A stretch of DNA of 64,000 nt from Methylomonas sp. ZR1 (GCF_013141865.1 NZ_RCST01000001.1:1736001-1800000); one strand, 5' to 3'; shown: positions 26,135-35,397, numbered from the stretch's first letter. Program-made: numbers and translations. Notes: generated by a model not told the origin, from the sequence alone.

Positions 26135-29100
26135 ATGTTTGAACGACTTATTCGTTTAGCGATCGAGCATCGCTGGCTGGTTATCCTGGCTGTACTCGGT
26201 ATGGCAGGGCTCGGTATCTTCAATTACTCGATTCTGCCCATCGACGCCGTGCCGGACATTACCAATGTCCAGGTACAAATTAATACGACGGCACCGGGGT
26301 ATTCGCCTTTGGAAACCGAACAGCGGATCACTTACCCCATCGAAACCGTCATGGCGGGTTTGCCGCATCTGGAACAAACCCGGTCGCTTTCGCGTTACGG
26401 CTTATCGCAGGTCACGGTGATTTTCCAGGACGGCACTGATGTCTATTTCGCCCGGCAATTGGTGAACCAACGTATTCAGGAAGCCAAGGATAAACTGCCC
26501 GCCGGTATCACGCCGGCGATGGGTCCCATTTCCACCGGTCTTGGCGAAATCTATTTATGGATAGTCGAAGCCCAAGAAGGGGCCAAAAAACCGGACGGTT
26601 CGCCTTACACCGCGACCGATCTGCGTGAAATCCAGGACTGGATTATCAAACCGCAGCTGCGCAACGTGCCGGGGGTCACCGAAATCAATTCCATTGGCGG
26701 CTACGCCAAACAATATCAGGTGGCACCGATTCCAGAAAAACTGGCATCCTATGGCCTGACCTTGCAAGACATCGTTACCGCGCTGGATCGTAACAACAAT
26801 AATGTCGGTGCCGGTTACATCGAAAAGCGTGGCGAACAATATCTGATTCGTGCGCCGGGCCAAGTGCATTCGATAGATGATATTCGCAACATCATTCTCG
26901 GTAATGTCCAGGGCGTGCCCATTCGTATTCGCGATGTCGGCGAGGTCGAAATCGGCCGGGAACTGCGCACCGGTGCCGCCACCGAAAATGGCCGAGAGAT
27001 GGTGTTGGGTACGGTCTTCATGCTGATCGGTCAGAACAGCCGTGCCGTCTCGCAAGCGGTCGATAAAAAGATGGCGGACATCAACCGCACGCTGCCCGCA
27101 GGGGTGCAGGCCGTGACGGTCTATGACCGAACAGTATTGGTCGATAAAGCCATCAATACGGTCAAGAAGAACTTAACCGAAGGGGCGATTCTGGTCATCG
27201 TGATTCTGTTTCTGTTCCTCGGTAATATTCGTGCGGCCATCATTACGGCAATGGTCATACCGTTATCAATGTTGTTCACCTTCACCGGTATGGTGACGTA
27301 TCAAGTCAGTGCCAACTTGATGAGTCTGGGGGCGCTCGATTTTGGTGTGATCATCGACGGTGCGGTGGTGATTGTGGAGAACTGTGTGCGAAGGCTGGCC
27401 CATGCTCAGGAGCATCAGGGGCGTTCGCTAACACGTCGTGAACGTTTTCATGAAGTGTTTACGGCGTCGAAAGAAGCGCGGCGAGCGCTGTTATTTGGCC
27501 AGTTGATTATCATGGTCGTGTATTTGCCCATCTTCGCGCTGACGGGGGTGGAAGGCAAAATGTTTCATCCGATGGCTTTCACGGTGGTCATTGCACTGGT
27601 GGGGGCCATGATACTGTCCGTGACCTTTATCCCAGCCGCCGTAGCGCTTTTTATCGGCGATAAAGTCGCCGAAAAAGAAAATGTGGTGATGCAGAGCGCC
27701 AAGCGTATCTATACGCCGGTACTGGATAGCGTCATGAGTAATAAGCCGGTGATACTCACGCTGGCGGTAGTCGCGGTGATTCTGTCGGGCCTGTTGGCGA
27801 CGCGGATGGGCAGCGAGTTTGTGCCGAGCTTGAATGAGGGCGATTTCGCCATTCAGGCCATGCGTATTCCGGGTACCAGCTTGTCGCAATCGGTCGCCAT
27901 GCAACAACAGATTGAACAGGCTCTGAAGCAGCAGTTTCCCGAAATCGAACGGATATTTGCACGAACAGGTACCGCCGAAATCGCATCCGACCCGATGCCG
28001 CCGAATATCTCGGATGGTTACATCATGCTCAAACCGCGCGAGCAATGGCCTGATCCCGATAAATCACGCGATGACCTGCTGGCGGCGATACAAGCGGCGG
28101 CCAACAAATTACCCGGCAACCTCTACGAGTTTTCCCAGCCGATCCAGTTGCGCTTCAATGAGCTGATTTCAGGGGTGCGTAGCGACGTTGCCGTTAAAGT
28201 GTTTGGCGATGATATGGATGTATTGAATGACACGGCGACTGAAATTTCGGCGGTCATGGAGGCAATTCCCGGTGCATCCGAAGTGAAAGTCGAGCAAACC
28301 ACCGGCTTGCCGATGCTGACGCTCAATATCGACCGGGATAAAACTTCGCGCTACGGCTTAAATGTGGGCGATGTACAGGATGCGGTGGCTACCGCGATTG
28401 GTGGCACCGAAGCCGGTACCTTGTTTGAGGGTGACCGGCGTTTCGACATTATCGTGCGTCTGCCGGAGAACCTGCGCAGTAATCTGGATGCCATCAACCG
28501 CTTACCGATCTCATTGCCGCGCGGGCAAAACCGAGATGGACGAACCAGCTATATCCCTCTGGCTGAAGTAGCCGGCCTGGAAATGGCCCCCGGCCCTAAT
28601 CAAATTAGCCGTGAGGACGGCAAGCGCCGAATCGTCATCAGTGCCAACGTGCGAGGCCGCGACATCGGCTCCTTTGTCGCCGAGGCCGAACAAAAGCTGC
28701 AACAGAAAGTCAAAATTCCATCCGGTTATTGGACGAGTTGGGGCGGACAATTCGAACAGTTGCAATCGGCCACCCAGCGCTTACAGATCGTCGTGCCGCT
28801 GGCATTGCTGCTGGTTTTTACGCTGCTGTTCATGATGTTTGGCAATGCCAAGGACGGTTTGCTGGTCTTCAGCGGCATTCCTTTTGCGTTGACCGGCGGC
28901 TTGGTCGCACTTTGGTTGCGCGATATTCCGATGTCGATTTCGGCGGCAGTCGGTTTCATCGCGTTGTCGGGTGTGGCAGTACTGAACGGGCTGGTGATGA
29001 TTGCCTTTATCCGTGGTTTGCGCGACGAAGGCATGTCGCTGGATAAGGCGATTGTAGAGGGTGCTCTGACACGTCTTAGGCCGGTGCTGATGACCGCACT

Positions 29101-29317
29101 GGTAGCCTCGTTCGGTTTCGTACCGATGGCAATCGCTACCGGTACCGGCGCAGAGGTACAGCGCCCGCTGGCGACTGTAGTGATTGGCGGCATTCTGTCG
29201 TCAACGATGTTGACATTGTTAGTATTACCGATTCTCTACTGGTTCGCGCATCGCCAAGACCAACCAATAAATCCCATGATACCGGGAATTTCGCAGATTG
29301 ATTCCGATGAGGATTAA
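26135..29317 (+). CDS. czcA: CzcA-like heavy-metal RND efflux pump
   Basis: 1060 aa, the normal HME-RND length. The membrane motif DFGVIIDGAVVIVEN gives Asp402, Asp408 and Glu415, the same numbers as the proton-relay residues of Cupriavidus CzcA. This DFGxxxDG form is typical of pumps for divalent ions (Zn, Co, Cd, Ni), not Cu/Ag pumps. The N-terminus (LAIEHRWLVILAVLGMAGLG) and porter motif (TAPGYSPLETEQRITYPIE) agree. It exports metal across both membranes together with CzcB and CzcC. Three bases separate it from cadA. Confidence 0.92.
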   Translation: MFERLIRLAIEHRWLVILAVLGMAGLGIFNYSILPIDAVPDITNVQVQINTTAPGYSPLETEQRITYPIETVMAGLPHLEQTRSLSRYGLSQVTVIFQDGTDVYFARQLVNQRIQEAKDKLPAGITPAMGPISTGLGEIYLWIVEAQEGAKKPDGSPYTATDLREIQDWIIKPQLRNVPGVTEINSIGGYAKQYQVAPIPEKLASYGLTLQDIVTALDRNNNNVGAGYIEKRGEQYLIRAPGQVHSIDDIRNIILGNVQGVPIRIRDVGEVEIGRELRTGAATENGREMVLGTVFMLIGQNSRAVSQAVDKKMADINRTLPAGVQAVTVYDRTVLVDKAINTVKKNLTEGAILVIVILFLFLGNIRAAIITAMVIPLSMLFTFTGMVTYQVSANLMSLGALDFGVIIDGAVVIVENCVRRLAHAQEHQGRSLTRRERFHEVFTASKEARRALLFGQLIIMVVYLPIFALTGVEGKMFHPMAFTVVIALVGAMILSVTFIPAAVALFIGDKVAEKENVVMQSAKRIYTPVLDSVMSNKPVILTLAVVAVILSGLLATRMGSEFVPSLNEGDFAIQAMRIPGTSLSQSVAMQQQIEQALKQQFPEIERIFARTGTAEIASDPMPPNISDGYIMLKPREQWPDPDKSRDDLLAAIQAAANKLPGNLYEFSQPIQLRFNELISGVRSDVAVKVFGDDMDVLNDTATEISAVMEAIPGASEVKVEQTTGLPMLTLNIDRDKTSRYGLNVGDVQDAVATAIGGTEAGTLFEGDRRFDIIVRLPENLRSNLDAINRLPISLPRGQNRDGRTSYIPLAEVAGLEMAPGPNQISREDGKRRIVISANVRGRDIGSFVAEAEQKLQQKVKIPSGYWTSWGGQFEQLQSATQRLQIVVPLALLLVFTLLFMMFGNAKDGLLVFSGIPFALTGGLVALWLRDIPMSISAAVGFIALSGVAVLNGLVMIAFIRGLRDEGMSLDKAIVEGALTRLRPVLMTALVASFGFVPMAIATGTGAEVQRPLATVVIGGILSSTMLTLLVLPILYWFAHRQDQPINPMIPGISQIDSDED

Positions 29318-29320
29318 GCG

Positions 29321-31645
29321 ATGAGTAGTTGCAAGCCATCAGAAAAAACCTGTTGTTGTCCTGGTGAGAAACTGGATAGTCACCAGCCAACGCCATCAAC
29401 CGCGTCGAGTGGTATGACATTCAAGATCGAGGGACTGGATTGCGCCGAAGAGGTCGCTACCTTGAAAAGCGCGATAGGCCCGCTAGTGGGGGGCAGTGAC
29501 AAACTGGCATTTGATGTTTTAAACGGGCGAATGACACTGTTGTCTGATGCCGAGCCTGTGACTGAAAAAACCATCATCAAAGCGGTAGCGGCAACGGGCA
29601 TGCAGGCGGCTCGTTGGCAATCCGGTCAGACTGATGCCGATGTCAAACAACTACACCGTTCGAAGACCGTTTATACCGTGCTTAGCGGTGTATTTATCGT
29701 GGCCGGCATGATGATTCATATCGCCATAGCCGGCGGCTTTGTGGATATTCAGACCGTTTTCAGCTCGGCAAAAAACGGAACCCTGCAATGGGACGTGGTC
29801 ACTGACTATCTGCAAAGCTTATTGAATGCGCACGCTCAGCAGGCGATGCCTTTGCCTGAAAAAATAGCCTTTGGTTTAGCGGTGGCTTGCGGTGCTCGGC
29901 ATGTGATCGTTAAGGCGTTTTATGCCTTGAAACGCTTACGGGCCGATATGAACTTGCTGATGACGATTGCTGTAATCGGTGCGATGTTCATTGATGAATG
30001 GTTTGAAGCGGCAACGGTCAGTTTTCTGTTTGCGCTGTCTCTGGCAATTGAGAGCTGGAGTATTGGTCGTGCCCGGCATGCCGTAGAAGCCTTACTGGAT
30101 TTAGCCCCATCGACGGTGACGATCAAGGATGAAGCTGGCCAGGAACGTATGGTATCTGCCGCAGAAGTCAGTATCGGTACCCATTTCATATTGGCGCCTG
30201 GCGCTAAAATCCCCCTGGATGGCAACGTAATTGCCGGTTTCAGTTCAGTCAATCAGGCGCCGATTACCGGTGAAAGCATGCCGGTTGCCAAGCAAGTGGG
30301 TGACGAGGTGTTTGCCGGCAGCATTAATGCTGAAGGCACATTGGAAATCCGATCCACCAAGCTGGTTTCGGATACCACCCTGGCACAGATTACCCGCCTG
30401 GTAGGCGAAGCCCACGGTAAGCGAGCCGAGGTCGAGCAATGGGTAGAGAAATTTGCGCGTATTTATACCCCGGCAGTAATGTTGGTGGCGTTGGTGATGT
30501 GCATCATTCCGCCATTATTTTTCGAAGGGGCCTGGAACGAATGGTTTTACCACGCCTTGGTGTTGCTAGTCATTGCTTGCCCCTGTGCATTGGTCATTTC
30601 GACACCGGTCAGTATTGTCGCGGCACTGGCATGTGCGGCCCGACAAGGCATTCTGATCAAAGGTGGCATTTATATCGAAACACCGGCCCATCTTGCTGCG
30701 ATTGCCTTTGATAAAACCGGCACGCTGACCTCTGGTCAGCCCATCGTAACCGGTGTTTATCCATTCAATAGTCATAACGAAGAAGAACTTTTAAGCCGCG
30801 CTGCCGCACTGGAATCACGAAGCAATCATCCGTTGGCCAAAGCCATTTTACGCTATACGGAACAACGCGGTATCAACGTAGCCAGCGCAGAGAATGTAAT
30901 GGTTCTACCGGGTAAAGGTGTCACCGGACTATTTAATGGCACGGATTTCTGGCTGGGATCGCGTCGTTATCTGTTGGAACGTAGTCAAGAAATCCCGGAA
31001 ATCAGTGAAAAGGCGATTACCCTTGAACAAACAGGGCAAACCGTGATTGCCATTGGTAATGATCGGCATATTTGCGGCCTCATTGCCGTTGCCGATCAAC
31101 CTCGCGCCGACATCAGATCGATTTTGCAAGCGCTGAGACAGACAGGCATCAAACATTTAGCCATGTTAACCGGCGATAATCGGGTGACGGCCAATAACAT
31201 CGCGGCCCAAATTGGCATCGATGAGGTACACGCCGAATTATTGCCGGCCGATAAAGTGGAGATAGTCAGTCAAATGGTCGAGAAATACGGCCAGGTAGCG
31301 ATGATCGGTGATGGTGTCAACGACGCACCGGCGCTGGGACGGGCCAACCTGGGGATTGCCATGGGGGTGTTAGGGTCGGATGCGGCCATCGAGATAGCCG
31401 ATATTGCTCTGATGGGTGATGACCTTTCCAATCTGCCTTGGCTGATTGGGCATTCCAAAAGAACGCTAGCGATTATTCGACAGAATATTGCTTTTGCGCT
31501 GACGATCAAAGCCGTGTTCGCCGTCTTGGCCTTTGCCGGTGTGGCGACCTTATGGGAAGCCATTGCAGCCGATATGGGGGCTTCCTTATTGGTCGTTGCA
31601 AACGGATTGAGATTGCTACATCCCAAAAACGTTGCTTTTAAATAG
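29321..31645 (+). CDS. cadA: CadA/ZntA-type Zn/Cd/Pb P1B-ATPase
   Basis: 774 aa. N-terminal Cys-rich start (CKPSEKTCCCPGEK) and a heavy-metal-associated domain with GLDCAEEVATLK. About eight membrane helices follow, with the ion-site motif CPCALVIST, phosphorylation motif DKTGTLT, HP locus SNHPLAKAIL and hinge GDGVNDAPALGRA. CPC with the DCAEE-type domain points to divalent Zn/Cd/Pb export from cytoplasm to periplasm, where the neighbouring RND pump can take over. It has a GAGG site and is part of the czc operon. Confidence 0.9.
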   Translation: MSSCKPSEKTCCCPGEKLDSHQPTPSTASSGMTFKIEGLDCAEEVATLKSAIGPLVGGSDKLAFDVLNGRMTLLSDAEPVTEKTIIKAVAATGMQAARWQSGQTDADVKQLHRSKTVYTVLSGVFIVAGMMIHIAIAGGFVDIQTVFSSAKNGTLQWDVVTDYLQSLLNAHAQQAMPLPEKIAFGLAVACGARHVIVKAFYALKRLRADMNLLMTIAVIGAMFIDEWFEAATVSFLFALSLAIESWSIGRARHAVEALLDLAPSTVTIKDEAGQERMVSAAEVSIGTHFILAPGAKIPLDGNVIAGFSSVNQAPITGESMPVAKQVGDEVFAGSINAEGTLEIRSTKLVSDTTLAQITRLVGEAHGKRAEVEQWVEKFARIYTPAVMLVALVMCIIPPLFFEGAWNEWFYHALVLLVIACPCALVISTPVSIVAALACAARQGILIKGGIYIETPAHLAAIAFDKTGTLTSGQPIVTGVYPFNSHNEEELLSRAAALESRSNHPLAKAILRYTEQRGINVASAENVMVLPGKGVTGLFNGTDFWLGSRRYLLERSQEIPEISEKAITLEQTGQTVIAIGNDRHICGLIAVADQPRADIRSILQALRQTGIKHLAMLTGDNRVTANNIAAQIGIDEVHAELLPADKVEIVSQMVEKYGQVAMIGDGVNDAPALGRANLGIAMGVLGSDAAIEIADIALMGDDLSNLPWLIGHSKRTLAIIRQNIAFALTIKAVFAVLAFAGVATLWEAIAADMGASLLVVANGLRLLHPKNVAFK

Positions 31646-31694
31646 CCTGAGCAACTTTATAGAAACAACTTATAAACTTCTTTTGGAACAAACC

Positions 31695-32021
31695 ATGAAA
31701 TCAAAATTACTGATTACCCTTTTTCTGGCGCAATATTTACTATCAGGGTGCAGCCTCTTTGATCGGCATGCAATGGCTCCTGATCTTGCCATACAGCATG
31801 TAGCACTAGCCAAACACTTCGAAGACGAAGCGAACGAATTGCAGATCAAGATAGAGGAACACAAAAAAATGCTCAGCCAATTTGAGTCAAAAAGCTTTTT
31901 ATACGGTAGACACGCGAACGATCTTAAAGCGCATAGCCAAGAAGTGATTGATCTTTACCAGCAGGCCGTCACTGCAAATCGTGAAATGGCGGAGTGGGTT
32001 CGGGGAACAACGGAGCATTAA
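31695..32021 (+). CDS. Small lipoprotein with coiled-coil, function unknown
   Basis: 108 aa from the ATG at 31695. A lipoprotein signal ends at LLSGC (Cys22), so it should be lipidated in the cell envelope. The rest is charged and mostly helical (HFEDEANELQIKIEEHKKML), likely coiled-coil. Two histidines flank the N-terminal part (DRHAMAPDLAIQH). It lies 49 bp after cadA and 51 bp before merR, same strand. No family recognised beyond a general resemblance to small lipoproteins in metal operons. Confidence 0.7.
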   Translation: MKSKLLITLFLAQYLLSGCSLFDRHAMAPDLAIQHVALAKHFEDEANELQIKIEEHKKMLSQFESKSFLYGRHANDLKAHSQEVIDLYQQAVTANREMAEWVRGTTEH

Positions 32022-32072
32022 ATTGGCGATCAGCTTTTGTGGAACTTATAAATCTGAGAAACTTGTAACGGC

Positions 32073-32477
32073 ATGAACCTAACTATTGGCACACTTGCCA
32101 AACAAACCGAAGTCACTATCGAGACCATCCGTCACTATCAACGCATCGGCTTATTGACGGAACCCGCGAAACCCGATGGCGGTTATCGAGTTTATTCCGC
32201 TGATGCGATTGCCCAGATACGTTTTATCAAACGCGCTCAACAGGCCGGATTTACCTTGAAAGAAATTGCCACCTTGCTATCCCTTGATGGGGCGCACTGT
32301 GCTGATGTTCGGCAACTCGCCGAGCAGAAATGCCAGCAGATCGATCAACAAATCAGGGATTTAACGGCACTGCGCCAGGCATTGGGAAGCCTGGTCAACG
32401 ATTGTCAGCAGACAGCGCCAGCCGCTCATTGCGCTATTCTCGATGCGTTTGGCGATGATACATCAACCAACCTCTAA
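32073..32477 (+). CDS. merR: MerR, mercury-type transcriptional regulator
   Basis: 134 aa. N-terminal winged helix (IGTLAKQTEVTIETIRHYQR), dimerisation helix and a C-terminal metal site. Cys76, Cys111 and Cys120 have the same spacing (35 and 9) as the Hg(II)-binding Cys82, Cys117 and Cys126 of Tn501 MerR, so Hg(II) response is the best prediction. It is transcribed in the same direction as merT and lies upstream of it, whereas classical merR is divergent. The merT operator lies directly after its stop. Confidence 0.9.
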   Translation: MNLTIGTLAKQTEVTIETIRHYQRIGLLTEPAKPDGGYRVYSADAIAQIRFIKRAQQAGFTLKEIATLLSLDGAHCADVRQLAEQKCQQIDQQIRDLTALRQALGSLVNDCQQTAPAAHCAILDAFGDDTSTNL

Positions 32478-32502
32478 TTTTAAGTAAGACACCACCGGCC
32501 AC

Positions 32503-32534
32503 TTGACTCTGTTCTAAACAACAGGGTTTAGACT
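32503..32534 (+). promoter_or_regulatory. MerR-type promoter/operator of merTP
   Basis: A -35 TTGACT at 32503-32508 and a -10 TAGACT at 32529-32534 are 20 bp apart (19 if TTAGAC is taken), the over-long spacing of MerR-regulated promoters. Between them is the dyad ACTCTGTT-N6-AACAGGGT (32506-32527), with one mismatch. This matches the design in which MerR twists the promoter to activate it. Confidence 0.85.
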
Positions 32535-32574
32535 CCTTGCCAACATTGAACATGGTTTGGCTTAGGAGATTGAC

Positions 32575-32943
32575 ATGAATACAGACCCTGAAACACCCAT
32601 TTACACACCGTCATGGTTAGGTATCGGCGCTCTCTTGGCCGCTATAGGGGCTTCGGCATGCTGTGTCGGGCCTTTTTTACTTTTATCTTTAGGTATTGGT
32701 GGCGCATGGATGAGTACGTTGACGGCACTGGAACCGGTCCGTCCATTTTTCATCATCCTGACCGTGGTCTTTATGGCGTTAGGGTATCGAAAACTTTATC
32801 TAATGCCTCAACGCTGTGAGGAAGGTGAAAGCTGCGCCACATTCGACATCCAGCGCCGACAACGCCTGATGTTTTGGTTGGGTTCAGCATTCATTTTGAG
32901 TCTGCTGGCCTTTCCCTGGTTAGCGCCTTTTTTCGTGGCTTGA
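32575..32943 (+). CDS. merT: MerT mercuric transport protein
   Basis: 122 aa inner-membrane protein with three hydrophobic segments. The first contains the MerT cysteine pair (GASACCVGPFLLLSLG). A second Cys pair lies in the cytoplasmic loop (RCEEGESCATF). It imports Hg(II) handed over by MerP. TAGGAG precedes the ATG. It is 12 bp before merP. Confidence 0.9.
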   Translation: MNTDPETPIYTPSWLGIGALLAAIGASACCVGPFLLLSLGIGGAWMSTLTALEPVRPFFIILTVVFMALGYRKLYLMPQRCEEGESCATFDIQRRQRLMFWLGSAFILSLLAFPWLAPFFVA

Positions 32944-32955
32944 GAGGATCTCGAT

Positions 32956-33285
32956 ATGACAATTAATTCTGGATTGTTACTGGTAAGCTTGTTGTTACCG
33001 GCCACTTTATGGATGCCAATGGCCTATGCTGAAACCACAGTGGCACAGCCAAACCAACAACAAACGGTTACACTGAAGTTAGAGAATATGACCTGCGCCA
33101 TGTGCACAGTCACCATCAAGAAAGCCTTACAGAAAGTCGAAGGCGTGCAAACAGTGGCTATCGATTACGATGCCAAAACGGCCGTGGTTACTTTCGATAG
33201 CCAAAAAACCAATAGCGTCGCCTTGATCAAAGCCACGACAGATGCCGGTTATCGGGGTTCCCTGGTCACACCTATTACCCGATAA
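32956..33285 (+). CDS. merP: MerP periplasmic mercury-binding protein
   Basis: 109 aa with a signal peptide (GLLLVSLLLPATLWMPMAYA) and one HMA domain with the metal site MTCAMC (GMTCxxC form) and the typical VEGVQTVAIDYDAKTAVVTF. It binds Hg(II) in the periplasm and passes it to MerT. The mature N-terminus carries a Q-rich linker. It lies between merT and the CopZ-like gene. Confidence 0.9.
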   Translation: MTINSGLLLVSLLLPATLWMPMAYAETTVAQPNQQQTVTLKLENMTCAMCTVTIKKALQKVEGVQTVAIDYDAKTAVVTFDSQKTNSVALIKATTDAGYRGSLVTPITR

Positions 33286-33302
33286 AGCCGAGGATACGGT
33301 CT

Positions 33303-33749
33303 ATGTCTGATTGCTGCCCAAGTACATCCACCAAAACCAAACAGAATTGTCCTGAATGCGGCTCCACTTGTAAAAGTGTCGATATGTCTACGCTTTTTCA
33401 TCAGGTCAGGTTTCCCGAGAATCAGTCAATCATCACTGACAGCTATTATTTTTGCCCTGTCAAAAAATGCTCAGTTGGGTACTTTTCCAGCGTGGGCAAC
33501 ACTATTCCCAAGCAGCAATTAAGAAGCTATCAAGCCATTCAAAACGACGCGCTTTGTTACTGTTTTGATATTGACGCCGAGCAGTATTTATCGGCGTTAA
33601 AAAATCAACGGGCAGAACCGATCAAAGCTTTCGTCATGCAACGTACTCAAGCCGGGGAATGTGCTTGTGAAATTAGAAACCCATCAGGCCAATGCTGTTT
33701 AGCGAATTTCAAGCGTTTAGAAAATGAGCACAATACAGATGTCAAGTGA
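33303..33749 (+). CDS. CopZ-like iron-sulfur/zinc protein of mer operon
   Basis: 148 aa with 12 or more cysteines. The N-terminal half (NCPECGSTCK, then YYFCPVKKCSVGYF) matches the zinc-binding N-terminal domain of CopZ of the Archaeoglobus type. The second half (ALCYCFDIDAEQY, ECACEIRNPSGQCC) matches its BFD-like [2Fe-2S] part. The C-terminal HMA domain of full CopZ is absent. It takes the place where merA is found in classical mer operons. A redox or metal-handover role is likely; its exact job is unknown. Confidence 0.75.
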   Translation: MSDCCPSTSTKTKQNCPECGSTCKSVDMSTLFHQVRFPENQSIITDSYYFCPVKKCSVGYFSSVGNTIPKQQLRSYQAIQNDALCYCFDIDAEQYLSALKNQRAEPIKAFVMQRTQAGECACEIRNPSGQCCLANFKRLENEHNTDVK

Positions 33750-33792
33750 TCGCTATAAACCAGCCGTTCGGAGAACTGACTTTTTATATTTT

Positions 33793-34356
33793 TCACAGAC
33801 TGCTTTTGGCCGACAGCCGTCCCCGATAACACCAATGCCAAGGCTCGTAAACATACCCGAAGCGGTTATCGCGCGGGAATGACAGAAAAAATTGAAAGCG
33901 TTTTGCGTTGCTTGATAGCCACTGAAAAGCAGCCGTTTGTTCGAACCGTTCGCCCAGCTCCGGGCAGTCGTCGCTGCCAATATCGATAGCATGACCGGTA
34001 TGGTGTTCGCTGTAACCGGGCGGGGCCAAGACACGCAGAATCTCGTCGATAGTTTGGCCCTTCCCGAGCTTGCGCCGAATAATGTCGGCTTGATAATCCG
34101 CGCTGCGAAAGGCCGAGACCATCAATAGCGTAATGCCCTCCTCGGCAGCGGCTTGTTTCAATGCGTGCCATGCAACGGCCGCTTCCGCCGTGAGATAATA
34201 CGCTCTGCCTTGCGGCGTGGTTTCCGCGACGATCAACTCTAAAGGCTCGCGGCATAATGCCAAACCTCTACCTGCCGGCAGTTCTTCCGGAATGCCTAGT
34301 TCGATGAATAGCTCGCGAATACGCTGTAAGTAGGCGTCAAGCGGTTGGGCAATCAT
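33793..34356 (-). CDS. VanY-family D-alanyl-D-alanine carboxypeptidase-like protein
   Basis: 187 aa. It has the zinc peptidase motifs of the VanY/MEROPS M15 family: SAFRSADYQADIIRRK, SEHHTGHAIDIGS (His and Asp ligands) and EPWHWCY. No signal peptide is evident from this start, unusual for a cell-wall enzyme; it may be cytoplasmic or use an atypical start. It is 3 bp after mobA and probably co-transcribed. It converges with the CopZ-like gene. Confidence 0.85.
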   Translation of the reverse strand: MIAQPLDAYLQRIRELFIELGIPEELPAGRGLALCREPLELIVAETTPQGRAYYLTAEAAVAWHALKQAAAEEGITLLMVSAFRSADYQADIIRRKLGKGQTIDEILRVLAPPGYSEHHTGHAIDIGSDDCPELGERFEQTAAFQWLSSNAKRFQFFLSFPRDNRFGYVYEPWHWCYRGRLSAKSSL

Positions 34357-34359
34357 GGG

Positions 34360-34950
34360 CTACATCTCATTGAGTGCATGCAAGCGCTGGTAATCGCTCG
34401 AGGTGTCGACATCCAGTTCCGCTTCCCGCAACGGCACTTTTACCAGCGTGTCCTCGAAGCGCAGTAACAAGGGCTTGGCTCCCCGGTCGCCGGTCAAGCT
34501 GGCTAGCTGGGGAAAATAAGCAGCCGGAAACACCGCCGGTACGCCAAACGACTCCGCATACTGACTAACCACAATACGCTCCGGCGCGTTTTGCCAAGCG
34601 CTAAGCAAACTTTGCAGATGCGCGGCGCTAATCAAGGGTTGATCGCACAGCATCAACAATACCGCGCTAGCTGAGTCCGGCACAGCCTGGATACCAGCCC
34701 GAATCGAACCGGCCATACCGTCCGCCCAACTCGGATTCAATACCACTTTGCTGCCGCTCAAATCGACCGCGGCTTTTATCGCCTCAGCATTTGCGCCCAA
34801 TACCACCAACGTCCGCTCCGCCAACACGGCTTGCGCATTGACAAGCGCATGCGCCAGTAATGGACGCTCCTGCCAAATCAGTAATTGCTTGGGACTGCCC
34901 ATCCGGCTGGAGGCACCGGCCGCCACGATGACGGCATGCACATTATCCAT
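34360..34950 (-). CDS. MobA/MocA-like nucleotidyltransferase for molybdenum cofactor
   Basis: 196 aa from the ATG at 34950; an in-frame ATG at 34974 would add eight residues. The N-terminal NTP-binding motif AAGASSRMGSPKQLL is that of MobA/MocA proteins, with LMLCDQPLIS in the centre. These enzymes attach CMP or GMP to molybdopterin for Mo-hydroxylases. Its ATG overlaps the end of the remnant xdhC frame (stop 34945-34943), the normal coupling of xdhC and mobA. The matching hydroxylase genes are now more than 20 kb away (58887-61609). Confidence 0.88.
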   Translation of the reverse strand: MDNVHAVIVAAGASSRMGSPKQLLIWQERPLLAHALVNAQAVLAERTLVVLGANAEAIKAAVDLSGSKVVLNPSWADGMAGSIRAGIQAVPDSASAVLLMLCDQPLISAAHLQSLLSAWQNAPERIVVSQYAESFGVPAVFPAAYFPQLASLTGDRGAKPLLLRFEDTLVKVPLREAELDVDTSSDYQRLHALNEM

Positions 34951-35255
34951 GGCTGCAGGCATGTTTGAGCGCAACCGGCTCTTTCCCCAGTTGCCAGCCG
35001 CTACGACCGTTGAGCTGGGTCTGAATGCCGGCCACTATCGACAAGGCAATTTCTTCCGGAGTTTGCGCGCCGATGTCCAAACCGAACGGGCGGAATACCC
35101 GTTCGACTATCAGTGCCGCGTTGTCGCCCAAGCTGTGCAGCAGCCGCTGCTTGCGATGCACCGGACCCAGCAAACCGACCAACTCGCCGGTTTGGGTAAT
35201 CAACATGCGCGCGGTGGCCTTTTGGTAGGTCGAGCCAAAGGTTTGTTGCCAAAAA
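34943..35255 (-). pseudogene. XdhC remnant with large internal deletion
   Basis: The translated frame reads TFGSTYQKATARMLITQTGE then LVGLLG, which matches residues 29-55 of the intact XdhC copies. It then jumps directly to PVHRKQRLLHSLGDNAALIV, which matches the C-terminal 80 residues. About 240 residues are missing. In the intact copies the two join points both carry CCCAGCA(A/G)ACCGA, so deletion between short direct repeats is likely. No proper start remains upstream. Only the end overlapping mobA is still useful. Confidence 0.85.
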
Positions 35256-35397
35256 TTGGCGTGCGTTTTTTAGTGGATGATTCCTGCACTGACTATTCCT
35301 ATAAAGAGATTGCCGCTCGAGCAGTTAAAAACTGACCAGGGTTTTGTCCGCGACTTATTGACGGCCTCCAAGCACAAAATGCATAAGGTGTGGAAAC

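Noticed and set aside
34748..35335. Plus-strand frame of 195 codons opposite mobA and the xdhC remnant
   Set aside because: It is the antisense shadow of two well-recognised minus-strand frames.
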